DNA from: Jaltomata sinuosa
Lineage: Eukaryota; Streptophyta; Magnoliopsida; Solanales; Solanaceae
Direction: 5' to 3'
Length of the DNA: 64,000 nt
NCBI GenBank assembly: GCA_003996215.1
Contig: QJPP01000035.1
Location: 372,001 to 436,000, forward strand
Below the pieces are notes generated by a model that ran no database searches, was not told where the DNA came from, and saw nothing but the letters and a program-made list of their open reading frames with translations. Below are positions 60,341 to 64,000 of this stretch, in pieces. Positions within the stretch are counted from its first letter, which is position 1; each line of letters starts with the position of its first letter. The position numbers were made by a program, and so were the translations under genes.

Positions 60341-63046
60341 CAGGAACCTTGGATCCAAGCTAAGCTTGTGAGTAGTAGTATTTGGCGATATACCTGTCAT
60401 ATCTAAGTAGAACCATGCAAAATCATTTGTGTTAGCTTTAAAAAAATCAATAAATCTACTCCTGAGTTCCTGAGTTGATTATTACTCAAGTATACCTTTC
60501 TTTTTGTCTAGTGTACAAACAAAATCACTTGTTTGAGCTCTTCCGCTATTGAATTAATAGTGTCGGACTCTTTCAGAATCAAGAATAACCTCAAAACTTG
60601 GGGTGTTCTTGCTTCCTTATTATTTTCTTCTTCTTGTAATATAACTTCAAACCTGATGTTGATTCAGGTCAAAAGTTTCCCAGAGTTTCCTTTTCCAACT
60701 AGGTTTTCAATCTCAGTGTTGAATTTTGGGGGTAATTCATGTTTCTGTAATTTTTATCTCACTTTTGTTTACCTTTTTATTTGTTGATTCATCTATGGAA
60801 AATATCTCTTTTATCGTCAGTTGTTAATCTCATATCTATTTGATTCCCTCCAGAGTTGAGAATTTTATCAGCAAATGCAGCATTGAAGGTAATGCTTTTA
60901 TATTGTGAACCCATTGCCTTCGAATATTTTATTTTATCTCATATCACTGTCTATGACATAAAATTTTATTTTTTTGACCATTCCTTTGGCGTTGATTGGC
61001 AGCATGATTTCACCTATGGTGATCTCACTTGCCATGTTAAATTTGGAGAGAACTTTTGTTGTTGGGGTTACCTTGTCCAGCATCTCCATTTGTTCATCCA
61101 TTTTCAGTCGAATAATGTTGGCCAAGCTTCCTGGATTAATTAAAATATGTTTAACTTAAAAATTATCAATATTAATTGTAATTACCAATGCATCATTGTG
61201 AAGTTGTATGGTTCCCTCCTAGTTTTCATCACTGAAGATGATTGACTCTTCTTCCTTCAAAAGTTCTCCACGTCTCTTTTCCCTAGTTATTGACACTTCT
61301 ATTTTCTTTGCTGTTGTGAAGGTTACTCTATCAACTTTTGCGCTTTCGATTATTATATTTATTATATGATTTAGTGTTGTTGGCTTAATTGACGCATCCA
61401 TATCTCAACTTCTGCCATAATTATTTTTGGCTTAGCAACTTAAAAATTCTCTCAAATGACTTTATTTTAGTAACCGAGCAACCTTTTCTCGCAGATGATG
61501 ACAGTATCCTGTCTTGTGTTAATGTGTTCTATGAAAGTCAAACACCAAACTTGGATTTTTTTTATTTGAATTAGATTTGATAAATTTTATCCATCTTGAA
61601 TCCTTGATTTTCTTGATTGTTGATACCAACCTAACTAAATCAATGTTGAATTTATATTCGTATAACCTTGGAGCCTCAATATTATTTAGACCCGAAGTTG
61701 ATGATCTTGCCTTAATATTATTTAGACCCGAAGTTGATGATCTTTCTCCTCCTTTGTTCGACAAGCTTCTATTATTTTGACTATGATTATTCCGTCTATC
61801 AAACATTGACCTCTTCAATATTTGAAAGTATTTACCATTATGTCCCTGGTTCATCTGATCACGAGATCTCTCCATTGTCATATATGGATGATACCTCTCT
61901 TTTATATGTCTTGGATCATTAATTCTTGAGTGATTTTGTCCAATCAACCCCGAAGACGCTAGTATACCTAGTTGATCGTCTTCAATTCAAATTTTAGATT
62001 CGTACATATTGTAACATTTGCCCATGTTGTTGCTGAGAACTCTAGCAGATTCTCATTTAACTTTAATGATGTATTTGAACTCCTGGGATTGAGTCCCTTA
62101 GTGAAAGCTTCAGCTGCCCACTCATCTGGAACTGGTGACAGCAACATCCTTTCTTTTAGGAAATGGATAAAAAACTCTCACAATAATTTTGAATTATCTT
62201 GAGCAATTTTGAAAATATATGTTTTCCTCTCCTGTACTTTCTTGCTCCAGTGTGTGCTTTTACAATGGAATCTACAAGCATTTAAAAAGAGATAATAGAA
62301 TGTTCAGAAAATAAAGAATACCATGTCATTTCTCCTTTTGATAAAGTTTCTCCGGCTTTCTTTAGCAACACTGATTCGATCTCATCCGACTCCATATCAC
62401 TGCCTTTCACCAAATATGAATATGATGTCATATACTTTTGAGGGTCTGTTGTTCCATCATACTTCAGAATATTTGGCATCTTGGACCTTTTGGATATTAG
62501 TTTTGGAGTCACACTTGGTGGGAATGATAATTGGACGTATATTCTCGAGTCCAGGACTTTCAAAATTGGTGAAGCTCTAGGAATTTGATCTATCTGATAG
62601 TTGAATTCATTTTCATTCTGATCCAACTGGTAAGTCAAAGTTTGAAGACACTTCATGAGTTTTTGAATCGCTACTCCTAGTACTATTTACACAATTTTCC
62701 ACACGATCATCCATTTTAGTATTGTTAGATAACTCATCTCGTGACACCTCCGAGTTAGGTACTAACTTCTCTTTCTTTTACAGTTTTATTATTGCCTTTT
62801 GTTGATTTTTTAATATTGTAAAATTTCTTAATAAATTAGATCTGATAATTCTACTAGTGTTTGACCATCATCACCATTACCATTTGGTGTGAGTGCCCTT
62901 CTGGAACATTGAGACACATGTGGTGAAGTCTCCTACTTATTTTCAATTGAAAATACTTTGGTTATTGGATCCACTGATTGATGGGATCATTTAGGATCGT
63001 GTTATTGTTAACAGTGGTGTATTAATTATTTTTCGTGTCAGCCATT
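60341..63046 (-). pseudogene. Tat-lineage Ty3/gypsy gag-protease-RT remnant (second copy)
   Basis: On the minus strand it starts near MADTKNN (ATG ~63046). Gag follows with KMPNILKYDGTTDPQKYMTS, ESVLLKKAGETLSKGEMTWY and SLFSEHSI (62282-62656). Protease-region scraps include VTPTTKVLSKFNMASEI (60934-61125), parallel to KLLAKFNMASEM in the first copy. The pre-RT segment at 60380-60560 parallels 48480-48690. Many stops are present. An 'ttatttagacccgaagttga' phrase is duplicated near 61680 and 61720. Confidence 0.72.
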
Positions 63047-64000
63047 AAGTTAGTTAGTTCCTTAACTTCACAAATTCAAGATTGTTAGCAACATATAAGT
63101 TATTAATAAAAATAATACCATAATTGTCCTTAACCCATGGTGCGCGCAAACTCTTTACCTTAAAAAGGTATAGTTGAATTTATAATATAGTTTAAAGGAT
63201 ATGTGGCTTGAATTGATTGATAAGACAATATACTGGAATAATAAGCAGAAAAATAGTAACAAATTAAAATGCAATTATATAAGAATATAAATAAGTACAA
63301 CCTGATTTGTCTAAGCTCGAAGGTATCTTTAATGAAGATGCCTCTAGAGTATCTTCATGATCAAAGAACAATAAAAGATTTGCTTGAAAAAAATAGGTAT
63401 ATTGCTTATAGTGTATGTAACAATTTTTAAACTCATAGTAGGATGCCCTTCCACATGAAGGGTGTATAGTCAGGATTTAATGATAGAAAATCATTCTTCT
63501 TAGTTTATACTAAATGAGAAAATAAATGATACTTAATGCTAAGGTAGTAACGACCGACATTGTCTTCAGATCAGATCTATAACAGTCAATATTTTTCGAT
63601 GGCCTTTCCTTTAAGAGTTATATTTAGATTTCGTCTTATCCTTTCAGAATGTGGCATAGCCTTTCTCTCAGAATTTAACTGCAATACATTCGACCTCCAC
63701 GTGTCTTGCCTATTTTTCCCTATACATTAGATAGAGAGGCAAAAATCACGGGAATAAATGGTCTAATACTCTTTCATTTTTTGTATATAATTTGGTTCCT
63801 CCTATTAGCTTTCCATGATGTCATTTTTGCAGGCTTGGCCAAAAGGAAATTAGTATTAAACCTCCTCTCTTATTTGGTGTTGCAACCACTAACGTCTGAA
63901 ATATTATGGATGATATTTTAGCCACCAAGGGAAATGAATCTTCCCAATCACCTTGACCTTCTTTGTCTAATCTGTGAACAAAAAAAGGGCTTCATATTCA
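63047..64000. other. upstream region of the second Tat remnant, no gene seen
   Basis: By position this should hold the 5' leader and perhaps part of a 5' LTR of the minus-strand Tat remnant. No LTR edge, PBS or credible ORF could be fixed. The region runs off the window end. Confidence 0.35.

Overview
This window is plant nuclear DNA, most probably from a Solanaceae species. The evidence is one intron-containing plant formin gene, Solanaceae-style MITEs and a tobacco-type (TS) SINE, and a dense stack of Ty3/gypsy retrotransposons including a giant Ogre-type (Tat lineage) element. All family and lineage names come from motif reading by eye, not from searches.

Layout. 1-1340: AT-rich DNA with inverted-repeat ends (possible foldback element). 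2104-6225 (minus): a complete class I formin gene in five exons (902 codons plus stop) with a hAT-type MITE in its last intron. 6226-9355: promoter side and intergenic DNA with three MITE-like elements and one SINE. 9356-31196: a 21.8-kb Ogre-like element on the minus strand with LTRs of about 5.0 and 4.1 kb, an extra ORF before gag, gag-protease-G-patch, a predicted 201-bp in-frame intron, RT, a degenerate RNase H, a second intact RNase H and integrase, then a 3' region made of four tandem-repeat families. 31197-47832 (minus): an older chromovirus with a chromodomain (Tekay/Del-like), cut in two by a second, plus-strand chromovirus at 32374-41486. 47833-49710 and 60341-63046: two decayed minus-strand Tat-lineage gag-pol remnants, related to each other. 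50316-60338: mostly LTR material (a truncated LTR, a probable 3.6-kb solo LTR, an opposite-strand LTR and a remnant Ogre-like LTR).

How it fits together. The only likely functional host gene is the formin, a membrane-anchored actin nucleator. The rest is a retrotransposon nest whose order can partly be read: a Tat element was hit by the outer chromovirus, which was hit by the nested chromovirus (the integrase reading frame rejoins across it and a mutated 5-bp target duplication is visible). The Ogre element then abuts the outer chromovirus inside its chromodomain, with no target-site duplication, no matching left flank and LTRs that differ over a long central block. It therefore looks recombined or rearranged rather than cleanly inserted.

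No wholly new biological system was found. The observations most worth checking are the predicted Ogre intron, the Ogre junction and its mismatched LTRs, the conserved palindrome beside the LTR TATA box, and the exclusive CAG-to-TAG pattern of stops in the nested chromovirus gag.
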